From: Pedobacter frigoris
GTDB lineage: Bacteria > Bacteroidota > Bacteroidia > Sphingobacteriales > Sphingobacteriaceae
Direction of reading: 5' to 3'
NCBI RefSeq assembly: GCF_005116445.1
Contig: NZ_SWBQ01000002.1
Span: 434,001-498,000, forward strand
DNA: 64,000 bases
The notes beneath the pieces are model-generated. The model saw only the letters and a list, made by a program, of their open reading frames with translations, was not told the origin of the DNA and made no database searches. The position numbers and the translations under genes were made by a program. Of this stretch, positions 56,471 to 64,000 are shown in pieces (positions within the stretch are counted from its first letter, which is position 1; every line of letters starts with the position of its first letter).

Positions 56471-56500
56471 CATTTCGTTTCATTTCGATTCATATTAATT
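56471..56500 (-). promoter_or_regulatory. Candidate GlpR operator upstream of susC
   Basis: The plus strand reads CATTTCGTTT, CATTTCGATT, then CATATTAATT: three 10-bp direct repeats decaying to the right. The complement carries AAACGAAA, the same core as in the glpD site. A near-consensus -7 box GATATTTG (minus strand, 56506-56513) lies just upstream, so the repeats would cover the start site. Confidence 0.45.
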
Positions 56501-56561
56501 TGCTGCAAATATCCATTTTGCAATTTTAACTCTATGTTAAGTATGCATTAATTTAGGCCGC

Positions 56562-58163
56562 TTATGCGGTAGCCTTCATCTTACTAGTCTTTTCTTTCGG
56601 CGCGTGCAGTAAATATTGTCCTACCAAATTTGAAAACTCATGAATCTGCAATGCAGACCATTGCTCATCTTTACCTAATTCCACTTCCATCATACGGGCA
56701 ACGGCAGGGGCCAGGGACAAAGCCCCTCTTGCATCCAGAAACAACAACCGCATTCTGCGTGACAACACATCTTCAATCGTACGAGCCATTTCGTTCCTGA
56801 CCATCCAAATCACCTCAGCTTTCTGATATTTAAAATCAGGATGTAATTTTTCAGCGAGCGCAGGATTTTCATTAATTAATTTATTGATTTCTATAGCATC
56901 AGCTCCATACAATCCCAAATCCCCATAGTCCATTTGAGGAGTATAACCATGAATCCTGACATTTTGTGTTGAACATGCTTTAGTTTGGAGCTTGCCTAGT
57001 TCTATAGCCTTATTTACCACGTCCATAGCCATTCTTCGATAGGTGGTCCACTTTCCACCGGTAATGGTGATCATACCGGAATCGCTCACAATCAGTTTAT
57101 GGCTCCTTGAGATCTCTTTTGTGCTATTGGTATCTTTACCTGGGGCGGCCAAAGGCCTAAGTCCTGCAAAAGCAGCAAGAATATCTGCTTTAACTGGTAC
57201 TCTTGTCAGGTACTTACCTGCAGTATTCAATATGAAATCAATTTCCTCATCGAGAGGTCTGGGCTCCAGACTATGCTCATTTAAAGGTGTATCAGTAGTA
57301 CCGACCAATACCTTTCCGTGCCATGGTACAGCAAAAAGAACTCTTCCGTCAGAAGTTTTAGGGATCATTAATGCACTCTCTCCCTTTAAAAACGAACGAT
57401 CAAGAACAACATGCGCACCCTGACTTGGTCTGACCATAGGGTTACCTGTTGGCTTATCCATTTTTAAAATATCATCAACAAACACACCAGTTGCATTAAT
57501 GACAATTTTCGCATTTAAAGAATAACGCTTATCAGTTTCCTTATCTATGACTTCAACCCCGCTAAGCGAATTTCCATTTTTGATTAAACCGACAACCTTC
57601 ATGTAGTTTAATATAACGCCACCGTATTCAGCAGAGGTCTGCGCCAGGTTTAAAGCAAGACGCGCATCATCAAATTGACCGTCACTATAGCTAATGCCTC
57701 CAATCAATCCATCTGGCTTAAGTCCTGGAATAGCTTCAAGAACTTTCGCTACAGATAAAAATGATGACTTCTTAAAACCGCTGCGCCCCGCAAGCAAATC
57801 GTAAAACTTCAACCCGATCCGGTACTTAAATTTAGAAAATACGGAATAACATGGAATAATAAACTCCTGATCCTTTACCAAATGCGGAGCATTTTTTAAC
57901 AACAATCCCCTTTCATGTAAAGCCTCATATACCAAAGCAATATCCCCCTGTGCCAAATACCTAACCCCCCCATGCACCAGCTTAGTGCTCCTGCTGGAAG
58001 TACCTTTTGCAAAATCGGACTGCTCTAATAAGAGTGTTTTATACCCCCTGGTCGCCGCATCCACAGCAGTTCCCAAACCCGTGGCACCACCTCCAATAAT
58101 AATTACATCCCAATCACTCTTTTCTTCTATGCGCGCTATAAATGCCGATCTGCTAAAAACCAT
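56562..58163 (-). CDS. glpD: Aerobic glycerol-3-phosphate dehydrogenase
   Basis: A 533-residue FAD enzyme oxidising sn-glycerol-3-phosphate to dihydroxyacetone phosphate with transfer of electrons to quinone. The FAD dinucleotide fold is at residues 18-47 (DVIIIGGGATGLGTAVDAAT). Substrate-domain parts are TSSRSTKLVHGGVRYL and TGGKWTTYRRMA; the C-terminal GlpD domain is present. The next gene downstream, after a 130-bp gap, is susC. Its promoter region is shared with the divergent glpR. Confidence 0.95.
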   Translation of the reverse strand: MVFSRSAFIARIEEKSDWDVIIIGGGATGLGTAVDAATRGYKTLLLEQSDFAKGTSSRSTKLVHGGVRYLAQGDIALVYEALHERGLLLKNAPHLVKDQEFIIPCYSVFSKFKYRIGLKFYDLLAGRSGFKKSSFLSVAKVLEAIPGLKPDGLIGGISYSDGQFDDARLALNLAQTSAEYGGVILNYMKVVGLIKNGNSLSGVEVIDKETDKRYSLNAKIVINATGVFVDDILKMDKPTGNPMVRPSQGAHVVLDRSFLKGESALMIPKTSDGRVLFAVPWHGKVLVGTTDTPLNEHSLEPRPLDEEIDFILNTAGKYLTRVPVKADILAAFAGLRPLAAPGKDTNSTKEISRSHKLIVSDSGMITITGGKWTTYRRMAMDVVNKAIELGKLQTKACSTQNVRIHGYTPQMDYGDLGLYGADAIEINKLINENPALAEKLHPDFKYQKAEVIWMVRNEMARTIEDVLSRRMRLLFLDARGALSLAPAVARMMEVELGKDEQWSALQIHEFSNLVGQYLLHAPKEKTSKMKATA

Positions 58164-58225
58164 TCGTTTATTTTTCTATTTCCATATTCAAGTTTCAAAA
58201 ACTTTCATTTTCAAAACAAAAAACA

Positions 58226-58245
58226 ACTAAACGAAACTAAACAAA
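58226..58245 (-). promoter_or_regulatory. Candidate GlpR operator at the glpD promoter
   Basis: The plus strand reads ACTAAACGAA then ACTAAACAAA, a 10-bp direct repeat (58226-58245). It overlaps the -7 box TATTTTTG (58242-58249, minus strand) and the predicted glpD start site. This is the expected place for repression by the adjacent DeoR-family regulator. Confidence 0.55.
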
Positions 58246-58275
58246 AATATTTTATAATAAAAACAAAATAACAAA
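58242..58275 (-). promoter_or_regulatory. Promoter of glpD
   Basis: The minus strand has TTTG (58272-58275), 22 bp, then TATTTTTG (58242-58249). The -7 box is exact; the spacer is 2-3 bp longer than usual. The leader to the glpD ATG is about 70 nt. Confidence 0.5.
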
Positions 58276-58280
58276 TTATT

Positions 58281-58314
58281 TTTGACCATTATTTTTGTTA
58301 CACAGTTAACTTTG
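58281..58314 (+). promoter_or_regulatory. Promoter of glpR
   Basis: TTTG (58281-58284), 22 bp, TAACTTTG (58307-58314). The -7 box is an exact TAnnTTTG match; transcription would begin near 58321, giving a 40-nt leader. Confidence 0.5.
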
Positions 58315-58361
58315 CAATTGAAAAAATTACCTATATTAATGTCATCAAATATTTAAACTGA

Positions 58362-59126
58362 ATGATTAACATAGCGGAAAGACACCAATATATTCTCAAT
58401 AAAATCCAAATAAACGGCTCTTTGGATGTCCAAAGTTTATGTAAGGAATTAAATGTTTCTTCAGTAACTATTCGAAAGGATCTGAAACTCCTCGAAGATA
58501 AAAACTTATTATTCAGAACTCACGGCGGTGCCACACTCAACAATCCTTATACGGTAGATAAGCCTGTAAATGAAAAAGAGCATTTACAATCAGCGGAAAA
58601 GATGCGGATTGGAGCGCTCGGAGCTGAGCTTGTTGAAGACAATGACTCTATAATCATCGCATCAGGCACTACAGTTCTTGCCCTCGCCAGATGTATCAAA
58701 CCCAAAGGCATGCTTACCGTGATCACTTCAGCCCTTAACGTAGCCCTGGAACTCGTACACAATTCCAACATAGAAGTTATACAGTTAGGTGGCCTGTTGA
58801 GAAAAACATCTTCCTCTGTTGCCGGACCATACTCAGACAATGTACTCAAGAATGTCTTCTGCAGTAAACTATTTCTGGGGGTGGATGGAATAGATCTGGA
58901 ATTTGGCCTGACGACTACCAATGCCTCGGAGGCTTATTTAAATCGCCAGATGATTGACTCTTCACAGAAAATCATTGTTCTTGCTGATTCAACAAAATTC
59001 GGCAAACGTGGTTTCGGAAGAATATGCGGTATAGAAGAGGTAGATCACATCATTACGGATAGTGGCATTTCCAATCATACCATAAATGCGCTCAAGGATC
59101 TGGGGATTAAAGTATCTATCATTTAG
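58362..59126 (+). CDS. glpR: DeoR/GlpR family transcriptional repressor
   Basis: A 254-residue protein. The N-terminal DeoR winged helix is ERHQYILNKIQINGSLDVQS, LCKELNVSSVTIRKDLKLLE, FRTHGGA. The C-terminal DeoRC sugar-phosphate sensor has ASGTTVLALAR and DGIDLEFGLTTTNASEA, with ADSTKFGKRGF near the end. Divergence from glpD and the surrounding glycerophosphate genes make glycerol-3-phosphate the likely effector. Several nearby DeoR regulators of other sugars look alike, so the gene name rests on context. Confidence 0.87.
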   Translation: MINIAERHQYILNKIQINGSLDVQSLCKELNVSSVTIRKDLKLLEDKNLLFRTHGGATLNNPYTVDKPVNEKEHLQSAEKMRIGALGAELVEDNDSIIIASGTTVLALARCIKPKGMLTVITSALNVALELVHNSNIEVIQLGGLLRKTSSSVAGPYSDNVLKNVFCSKLFLGVDGIDLEFGLTTTNASEAYLNRQMIDSSQKIIVLADSTKFGKRGFGRICGIEEVDHIITDSGISNHTINALKDLGIKVSII

Positions 59127-59168
59127 ATTTTTCTGATTTAATAATTGTATTTATAAAAATTAATACTT

Positions 59169-59187
59169 TACTTTGAATAACAAAGTA
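59169..59187 (+). promoter_or_regulatory. Palindromic operator 1: TACTTTG-N5-CAAAGTA
   Basis: A perfect 7-bp inverted repeat around AATAA, ending 5 nt before the start of the membrane-protein gene. The extension CAAAGTACTTTTA is shared with the second copy before creD. It would block both transcription and ribosome binding if occupied by the winged-helix protein encoded at 59810-60112. Confidence 0.7.
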
Positions 59188-59192
59188 CTTTT

Positions 59193-59813
59193 ATGGAAGA
59201 CAAAGAAATTTATACCGAGCTTAATTCTATCAGAAACCTGATGGAACGCTCTGCCAAATTTATATCCTTAAGTGGATTATCAGGAATTATGGCGGGAATC
59301 TACGCACTTATCGGTGCTGGTTTAGGGTATTACATTGTTTATGGATCCCATGGCGGCCTGCGATATCGTATTTACTATATTTCAGAGCAGGAAATACTTT
59401 GGAAACTGTTTTTCATTGCGCTCGGAGTATTAGCATTATCCTTAATTACCGGGATCTGGCTTACGATAAAGAAAGCAAGTAAAAAAAAACAAAATGTATG
59501 GAATCCGGCGAGTAAAAACTTACTGTATAACATGGCCGTACCGCTTTTCACAGGTGGGATTTTCATTCTAATTATACTATTCAGAGGCTACTATGGCATC
59601 ATTGCCCCTGCCTGTCTGATATTCTATGGGTTATCACTGGTTTCAGCCAGCCACTACACTTATAACGATGTTAAATGGCTCGGGATGCTGGAGATCATAT
59701 TAGGCCTGTTAGCTACCTTGTTGCCTGGTTATGGCATTGTATTCTGGACCATTGGCTTTGGAATACTTCACATTATTTATGGTTCTATTATGCACTTTAA
59801 ATACGACAGGTGA
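59193..59813 (+). CDS. Small integral membrane protein, function unknown
   Basis: A 206-residue protein with an N-terminal amphipathic stretch (EIYTELNSIRNLMERSAKFI) and about six hydrophobic helices (starting GLSGIMAGIYALIGAGLGYY). I recognise no catalytic motif. Its stop overlaps the GTG start of the winged-helix regulator by 4 bp, so the two are coupled. The pairing of such a membrane protein with an ArsR/MarR-like regulator and creD suggests an envelope-stress or membrane-related module. Confidence 0.65.
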   Translation: MEDKEIYTELNSIRNLMERSAKFISLSGLSGIMAGIYALIGAGLGYYIVYGSHGGLRYRIYYISEQEILWKLFFIALGVLALSLITGIWLTIKKASKKKQNVWNPASKNLLYNMAVPLFTGGIFILIILFRGYYGIIAPACLIFYGLSLVSASHYTYNDVKWLGMLEIILGLLATLLPGYGIVFWTIGFGILHIIYGSIMHFKYDR

Positions 59814-60112
59814 AATCAGCATTAGAACATTTCGATAAAGCCTTTGAAAATCGTATCCGCTTGCAAATCATGAGCGTGCTGGTTGCCAATGACAGCTACG
59901 ACTTTAATTCCTTAAAAGATTTATTGTTGGTGACTGATGGCAATCTTGCGTCTCATCTGAAAGCTTTGGAAAAAGAACAGTATATTACTATTTATAAATC
60001 TTTTCTCGGGCGCAAGCCCAATACTACTTATTCTGCCTCTGAATTAGGAATAATGGCATTCAAAAAACACCTCCAGGCACTTGAAAATTTAATCAAACAA
60101 CAAAAACAATAA
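59810..60112 (+). CDS. Winged-helix transcriptional regulator
   Basis: A 100-residue single-domain DNA-binding protein: FDKAFENRIRLQIMSVLVAN, then DFNSLKDLLLVTDGNLASHL (recognition helix) and IYKSFLGRKPNTTYSASELG (wing). It matches the MarR/ArsR-like HTH_27 type that lacks a separate sensor domain. It starts with GTG overlapping the previous stop (GTGA). Two palindromes upstream of the operon and of creD are likely binding sites. Confidence 0.82.
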   Translation: MKSALEHFDKAFENRIRLQIMSVLVANDSYDFNSLKDLLLVTDGNLASHLKALEKEQYITIYKSFLGRKPNTTYSASELGIMAFKKHLQALENLIKQQKQ

Positions 60113-60126
60113 TTTTTTTAACCAGA

Positions 60127-60145
60127 TACTTTGAAAATCAAAGTA
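60127..60145 (+). promoter_or_regulatory. Palindromic operator 2: TACTTTG-N5-CAAAGTA
   Basis: Same 7-bp arms as at 59169-59187, here around AAAAT, 17 nt before the creD ATG. Only the spacer differs between the copies. Confidence 0.7.
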
Positions 60146-60162
60146 CTTTTAAAACAACCAAC

Positions 60163-61530
60163 ATGGACTCACTGCAAATACCACAACAGAAATCATTCTT
60201 AAGTCAGCTGCAAGATTCTGTAGCCGCAAAACTCTTTCTAATTGGAGTACTCACACTATTGCTCCTAATCCCCTCTTCCTGGATTCAGTCGCTCATTTCT
60301 GAGCGGGAACAGAGACAGGAAGAGGCAATTAACGAAATCTCAGAAAAATGGGCCGGCTCCCAGTTAATCGAAAGTCCGGTAATGCAACTGCCCTATAAAA
60401 CCTCGTTAAAAGTCACAGATGCTGCTGGTAAAGTAACTTTCAAAGAAGTTATATCAACAATTTATATCCTCCCCGAAAACCTAAATATTCAAAGTCAGAT
60501 CAACCCACAAGAGCTAAAGAGAGGAATATTTACTGCCGTGGTATATAACGCACGCATCAAAATAAAGGGAGGTTTTAGCCAACTTGAACTGAAGAAATCG
60601 GGAATAAATCCTGATATGATTGATTGGAGTAAAGTGAAAATAACTGCCGGAATAAGCGATTTTAAGGGATTAAAAAGCAATCCTGTGATCAGGCTCGGAG
60701 ATTCTCTTTATACTGCAGAGCCAGACTTCTCGAAAGAAAACCTGTTTAGCAACAGTCTCGCCATACAAACCAACCTCACATCTACAAAAAATACGTCTTT
60801 AGATTTCAATATTGATATGGAATTAGCAGGGAGTGGAGAATTGAACTTTTTACATTTAGGGAAGAACACCACAGTAAATGTTGCAGGAAAATGGGACAAT
60901 CCAAGCTTTACGGGGAGCTATCTTCCTGAAAAGCGCAATACCGAATCGAAAGATTTTACAGGAGCCTGGAAGATGTCAAATTTCAGTCGTCCTTTTCCAC
61001 AGCAATGGGAAGCAAGCAACAATGCCTTAACCAATCAGAACAAAGAAAAAGCCACGTTTGGAATTAAATTTCTATTGCCAGTAGATCATTATCAAAAAGC
61101 CACACGCTCGGCCAAGTATGCAATATTGATTATACTGCTTAGTTTCATTTCCCTGTTTTTTATTGAATTGCTAAACAAGGTGAGAGTAAATCTCCTACAA
61201 TATGTACTCATAGGTGCAGCAATGATCATCTATTATAGCTTACTTCTGTCTTTTACAGAACGCGTAGGATTCGCTGTAGCTTACCTGGTAGCATCAGTCT
61301 CTACAATTGTCCTGATAAGCACGTTTATAGGTGCTTTTCTCAGCAATAGAAAAGCTGCTGCGGTATTTGCTGTGATTCTCAGCATTTTCTACATTTTCAT
61401 CTATGTTATCATTCAGCTACAAGACCTTGCATTATTATTTGGAAGTATTGGTCTGTTCATTACAGTTGCTTGTTTGATGTACTTCTCTGTTAAGATCAAT
61501 CATAACAAACCTCAATCTGCTAACGCTTAA
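60163..61530 (+). CDS. creD: CreD-type inner membrane protein
   Basis: A 455-residue protein with one N-terminal helix (KLFLIGVLTLLLLIPSSWIQ), then SLISEREQRQEEAINEISEK and WAGSQLI, the CreD hallmark. A large periplasmic beta-rich domain (about 60-310) and five C-terminal helices follow. CreD is linked to envelope integrity and, in some species, beta-lactam response; its biochemical function is not known. It is 2 bp upstream of the VIT protein gene, so cotranscribed. Confidence 0.9.
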   Translation: MDSLQIPQQKSFLSQLQDSVAAKLFLIGVLTLLLLIPSSWIQSLISEREQRQEEAINEISEKWAGSQLIESPVMQLPYKTSLKVTDAAGKVTFKEVISTIYILPENLNIQSQINPQELKRGIFTAVVYNARIKIKGGFSQLELKKSGINPDMIDWSKVKITAGISDFKGLKSNPVIRLGDSLYTAEPDFSKENLFSNSLAIQTNLTSTKNTSLDFNIDMELAGSGELNFLHLGKNTTVNVAGKWDNPSFTGSYLPEKRNTESKDFTGAWKMSNFSRPFPQQWEASNNALTNQNKEKATFGIKFLLPVDHYQKATRSAKYAILIILLSFISLFFIELLNKVRVNLLQYVLIGAAMIIYYSLLLSFTERVGFAVAYLVASVSTIVLISTFIGAFLSNRKAAAVFAVILSIFYIFIYVIIQLQDLALLFGSIGLFITVACLMYFSVKINHNKPQSANA

Positions 61531-61532
61531 CT

Positions 61533-64000
61533 ATGAAAAGGTTGAAAAATTTTTTAATTGCCGATAAGTTCCGCTTCGGCGGGCTGTTGACAATCCTGAC
61601 ATCAATTACTGTCCTGATGTCGTTTGATTACGTCAACATAGAACGCAATGCAATGCCATGCTTTTTCTTCTGTTACGGCATTACGGTCATTTACACTATA
61701 ACTGTATTTGGAAGAGCTTTCTATATACACCGCTGGCAACTCTCAAAAGCAAAAATAACATACACTACTCTAATGTTAATCCTTTGGTTTATTAGTGCTT
61801 TTGCCTTAAACAAAGAGATGAATGTATTTGACAGTTCGGCTATTTGGCTTTCTGTATACATCTGTCTATCTTCAACGGCGGTCATTGCAAGTACCTTACA
61901 AGATTGGCTTCCTTCCTATATAAAACCGCTCCTTGCTTTTCTTCTGGCAGCGGCCCTGGTGTTATTTATTTACTATGCAGCATATTTGTTTCCTTTATAT
62001 GCAATGAGCATATTAGCAGCAATATTTATAGGGTTATCGCTACATACATTTATCCCACTTTTACTCGCAATAGTTACAATTATAGCTCTCCTTCGACTGA
62101 TTAAAAGCACGCCCAAATTAAAATTCGCAGTACTCGCCGGAATCGTTATTCCGCTAATGATTTGTGCCTGGTTCAATTATCAATGGAGGCAGGTAAATGA
62201 AACTACGGGGTTAATAGCAAACCTAAGCACATTAAAGGAAGACAAGTTACCTGTCTGGGTTTCCGTAGCCCAACAGCTTCCGAAAAACTTCGTAACAGAA
62301 AAATACCTAAAGGCAGACCTGGTATATACGACACCCAGAGAAAACAACAACTGGTTTTGGGGAGATCCGGGAGGGAACTCTTTTGACGAGCCTAAAAAAC
62401 ACGACCCTTTAGTAATGATTGCTTCACTACTTTTTGGGAAAACTATGCTGGACGACAAAGATAAAATCAGCATCATTAAATCCATGTACAACTCCCGCCA
62501 TCTGGCACAAAACAGACTATGGTCTGGAGACAACCTGGAGACAATAAACGTAGTGAGTAACATCATGATCTATCCTGAGTACCGCATGGCCTATACCGAA
62601 AAAAAGCTGACCATACAAAACACCAATACGCGAAGATGGAGAAATTCAGAGGAGGCGATCTATACTTTTCAACTCCCTGAGGGCGCTGTAGTGAGCTCGT
62701 TATCACTTTGGATCAATGGAATAGAAGAGAAAGCACACCTCACCACGAAAAACAAAGCAGATTCAGCATACAAAACAATAGTTGGTGTAGAAAACAGAGA
62801 TCCTTCTGTGATACATTGGCAGGAAGGAAACACAGTAAGTGTCCGGGTATTCCCATGCACTACAGAAGAGAACAGGAAATTCAAAATAGGCATCACCAGT
62901 CCGCTAAAAAAAGAAAATGAAACCCTGACTTATCAAAACGCCGATTTTAGTGGACCAACTTTTAAAAATGCGCTGGAAATCGTTCAGGTCAATTTCTCTA
63001 GCCGACCCAAAGAATTGGAAACCGATCTTAAGCCACAAAAAGACGGAAGCTATCTGTTAAGCAGAAACTACAAAGACAACTGGGACTTAACTTTTACCAG
63101 TGTCCCTCTGTCTGCCAATACATTTTCCTTTGGCGGTTCCAGCTACAAACTAAGCAGCACCTCAATGATGAACACCTCATTTAGGCCAACAGCCATTTAC
63201 CTGGATATCAACAGTTCCTGGTCACAAGAGGAAATCAATACCTTATGGAAGGAAATCAAAACATCTAACGTATATGCCTATACAGATAAAATGCTGCGAT
63301 TAAATAACAAGAATCTGAAAGACACTTATGAGCAATTGCAAAAACTAAATTTCAGCATGTTCCCTTTCTATGAAATAAAAGATCCTGGAAATGCCCTGGT
63401 AATCACAAAAGGCACGAAAACATCTCCAAATTTAAATGATCTTTCAGGAAGTGAATTTGCCAAAAGTACTTCCGCCTATTTCGCAAAATCAACTCCGTTC
63501 CGCCTTTTTATGCTGAGCGGCGACATCAGTCCCTATCTGAAGACACTGAAGGAATTCCGTACTTTCAGATATCAGGCTGGCGGACTGAACACCCTAACTA
63601 AACAATTGAAACAACATAGCTTTTCAGAATCAAAGGAAAATGCCAATACACTAATGATCGGTGAAACAGAGATGCTCATTGAAAAAACTGCAGACAGCAG
63701 CGACAATCAAGCACCAGACCACTTACTCAGACTTTTTGCTTATAATGACATTTTGAAACGAGTCGGCCAAACATATTTCGAGAAGGATTACGTCAGCGAA
63801 GATCTATTAAAAATTGCAGATCAGGCATTCATTGTATCCCCTGTTTCAAGTCTTATTGTATTGGAAACTCAAAAAGACTACGAGCGTTTTAACATCGAGC
63901 GCAGTAAGAACAGTTTACAGAACGCTTCCATGAAGTCTTCAGGTGCGGCACCTGAACCTCATGAATGGTTGCTTATCCTGATTGCATCAGGAGTAATTCT
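61533..64000 (+). CDS. VIT-domain membrane protein of the XrtN exosortase type (partial)
   Basis: An open frame of at least 822 codons, cut by the right window edge, starting 2 bp after creD. It has about eight hydrophobic helices over residues 15-215, then a VIT-like domain near residues 345-455 (KADSAYKTIVGVENRDPSVI, HWQEGNTVSVRVFPC). A long extracytoplasmic part ends with PEPHEW at residues 807-812 and the start of a hydrophobic helix (LLILIASGVI). This tail looks like the sorting signal of the XrtN exosortase system of Sphingobacteria; the exosortase gene should lie next to it, beyond the window. Confidence 0.85.
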   Translation, partial: MKRLKNFLIADKFRFGGLLTILTSITVLMSFDYVNIERNAMPCFFFCYGITVIYTITVFGRAFYIHRWQLSKAKITYTTLMLILWFISAFALNKEMNVFDSSAIWLSVYICLSSTAVIASTLQDWLPSYIKPLLAFLLAAALVLFIYYAAYLFPLYAMSILAAIFIGLSLHTFIPLLLAIVTIIALLRLIKSTPKLKFAVLAGIVIPLMICAWFNYQWRQVNETTGLIANLSTLKEDKLPVWVSVAQQLPKNFVTEKYLKADLVYTTPRENNNWFWGDPGGNSFDEPKKHDPLVMIASLLFGKTMLDDKDKISIIKSMYNSRHLAQNRLWSGDNLETINVVSNIMIYPEYRMAYTEKKLTIQNTNTRRWRNSEEAIYTFQLPEGAVVSSLSLWINGIEEKAHLTTKNKADSAYKTIVGVENRDPSVIHWQEGNTVSVRVFPCTTEENRKFKIGITSPLKKENETLTYQNADFSGPTFKNALEIVQVNFSSRPKELETDLKPQKDGSYLLSRNYKDNWDLTFTSVPLSANTFSFGGSSYKLSSTSMMNTSFRPTAIYLDINSSWSQEEINTLWKEIKTSNVYAYTDKMLRLNNKNLKDTYEQLQKLNFSMFPFYEIKDPGNALVITKGTKTSPNLNDLSGSEFAKSTSAYFAKSTPFRLFMLSGDISPYLKTLKEFRTFRYQAGGLNTLTKQLKQHSFSESKENANTLMIGETEMLIEKTADSSDNQAPDHLLRLFAYNDILKRVGQTYFEKDYVSEDLLKIADQAFIVSPVSSLIVLETQKDYERFNIERSKNSLQNASMKSSGAAPEPHEWLLILIASGVI

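Overview
The window looks like a chromosomal segment of a Bacteroidota member, most likely Sphingobacteriaceae (Pedobacter or a close relative). The signs are Bacteroidota-type promoters (TTG, about 19-20 bp, TAnnTTTG), a SusC/SusD pair, SusD-like_2 and DUF5689 lipoproteins, DUF2027 and DUF2723 proteins, the low-GC sequence, and a VIT-domain protein ending in PEPHEW followed by a hydrophobic stretch, which is the hallmark of the XrtN exosortase system of that group. All family names come from reading the translations, not from a database search. REGION 1 (1-2130): the 5' end of dnaK, an rRNA/tRNA-type SAM methyltransferase and a 2H phosphoesterase. REGION 2 (2149-22693): the translation superoperon on the minus strand, rpsL-rpsG-fusA-rpsJ, then rplC through rplQ including secY, map, infA and rpoA. 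The usual rpsJ-rplC junction is broken by about 1.7 kb that carries a TSUP (TauE/SafE) permease, a DUF1634 protein and an opposite-strand coiled-coil membrane protein. rplC has its own promoter and a structured leader, and another promoter lies between rpmD and rplO. REGION 3 (22694-28420): accessory genes, namely an AraC regulator, a VF530 DNA-binding protein, a DUF2027 protein that lacks the Smr domain, an M1 aminopeptidase, a carboxypeptidase-regulatory-like-domain protein and an ArsC/Spx-like reductase. REGION 4 (28470-36605): a signalling block with a LytS/LytTR pair, a 1166-residue CHASE3-GAF-kinase with three receivers, a CheR methyltransferase and a REC-kinase-REC hybrid. REGION 5 (36595-45310): housekeeping genes pth, rplY/ctc, prs, tRNA-Gln and accA, plus a DUF2723 membrane protein and a fatty acid desaturase. 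Two 68-bp repeats lie in inverted orientation between the DUF2723 gene and accA. REGION 6 (45314-59126): the most interesting block. It reads as a SusC/SusD-type uptake and breakdown locus for glycerophospho-compounds: susC, susD, a DUF5689 lipoprotein, a metallophosphoesterase, a glycerophosphodiester phosphodiesterase, a GlpT-type antiporter, an SGNH esterase, glpD and a divergent DeoR/GlpR regulator. Similar 10-bp-period direct repeats occur upstream of several of these genes, suggesting a single GlpR regulon. REGION 7 (59193-64000): a membrane protein, a winged-helix regulator, creD and the XrtN-type VIT protein, which is cut by the window edge. Two identical-core palindromes (TACTTTG-N5-CAAAGTA) precede the first gene and creD and look like operators of the winged-helix regulator.
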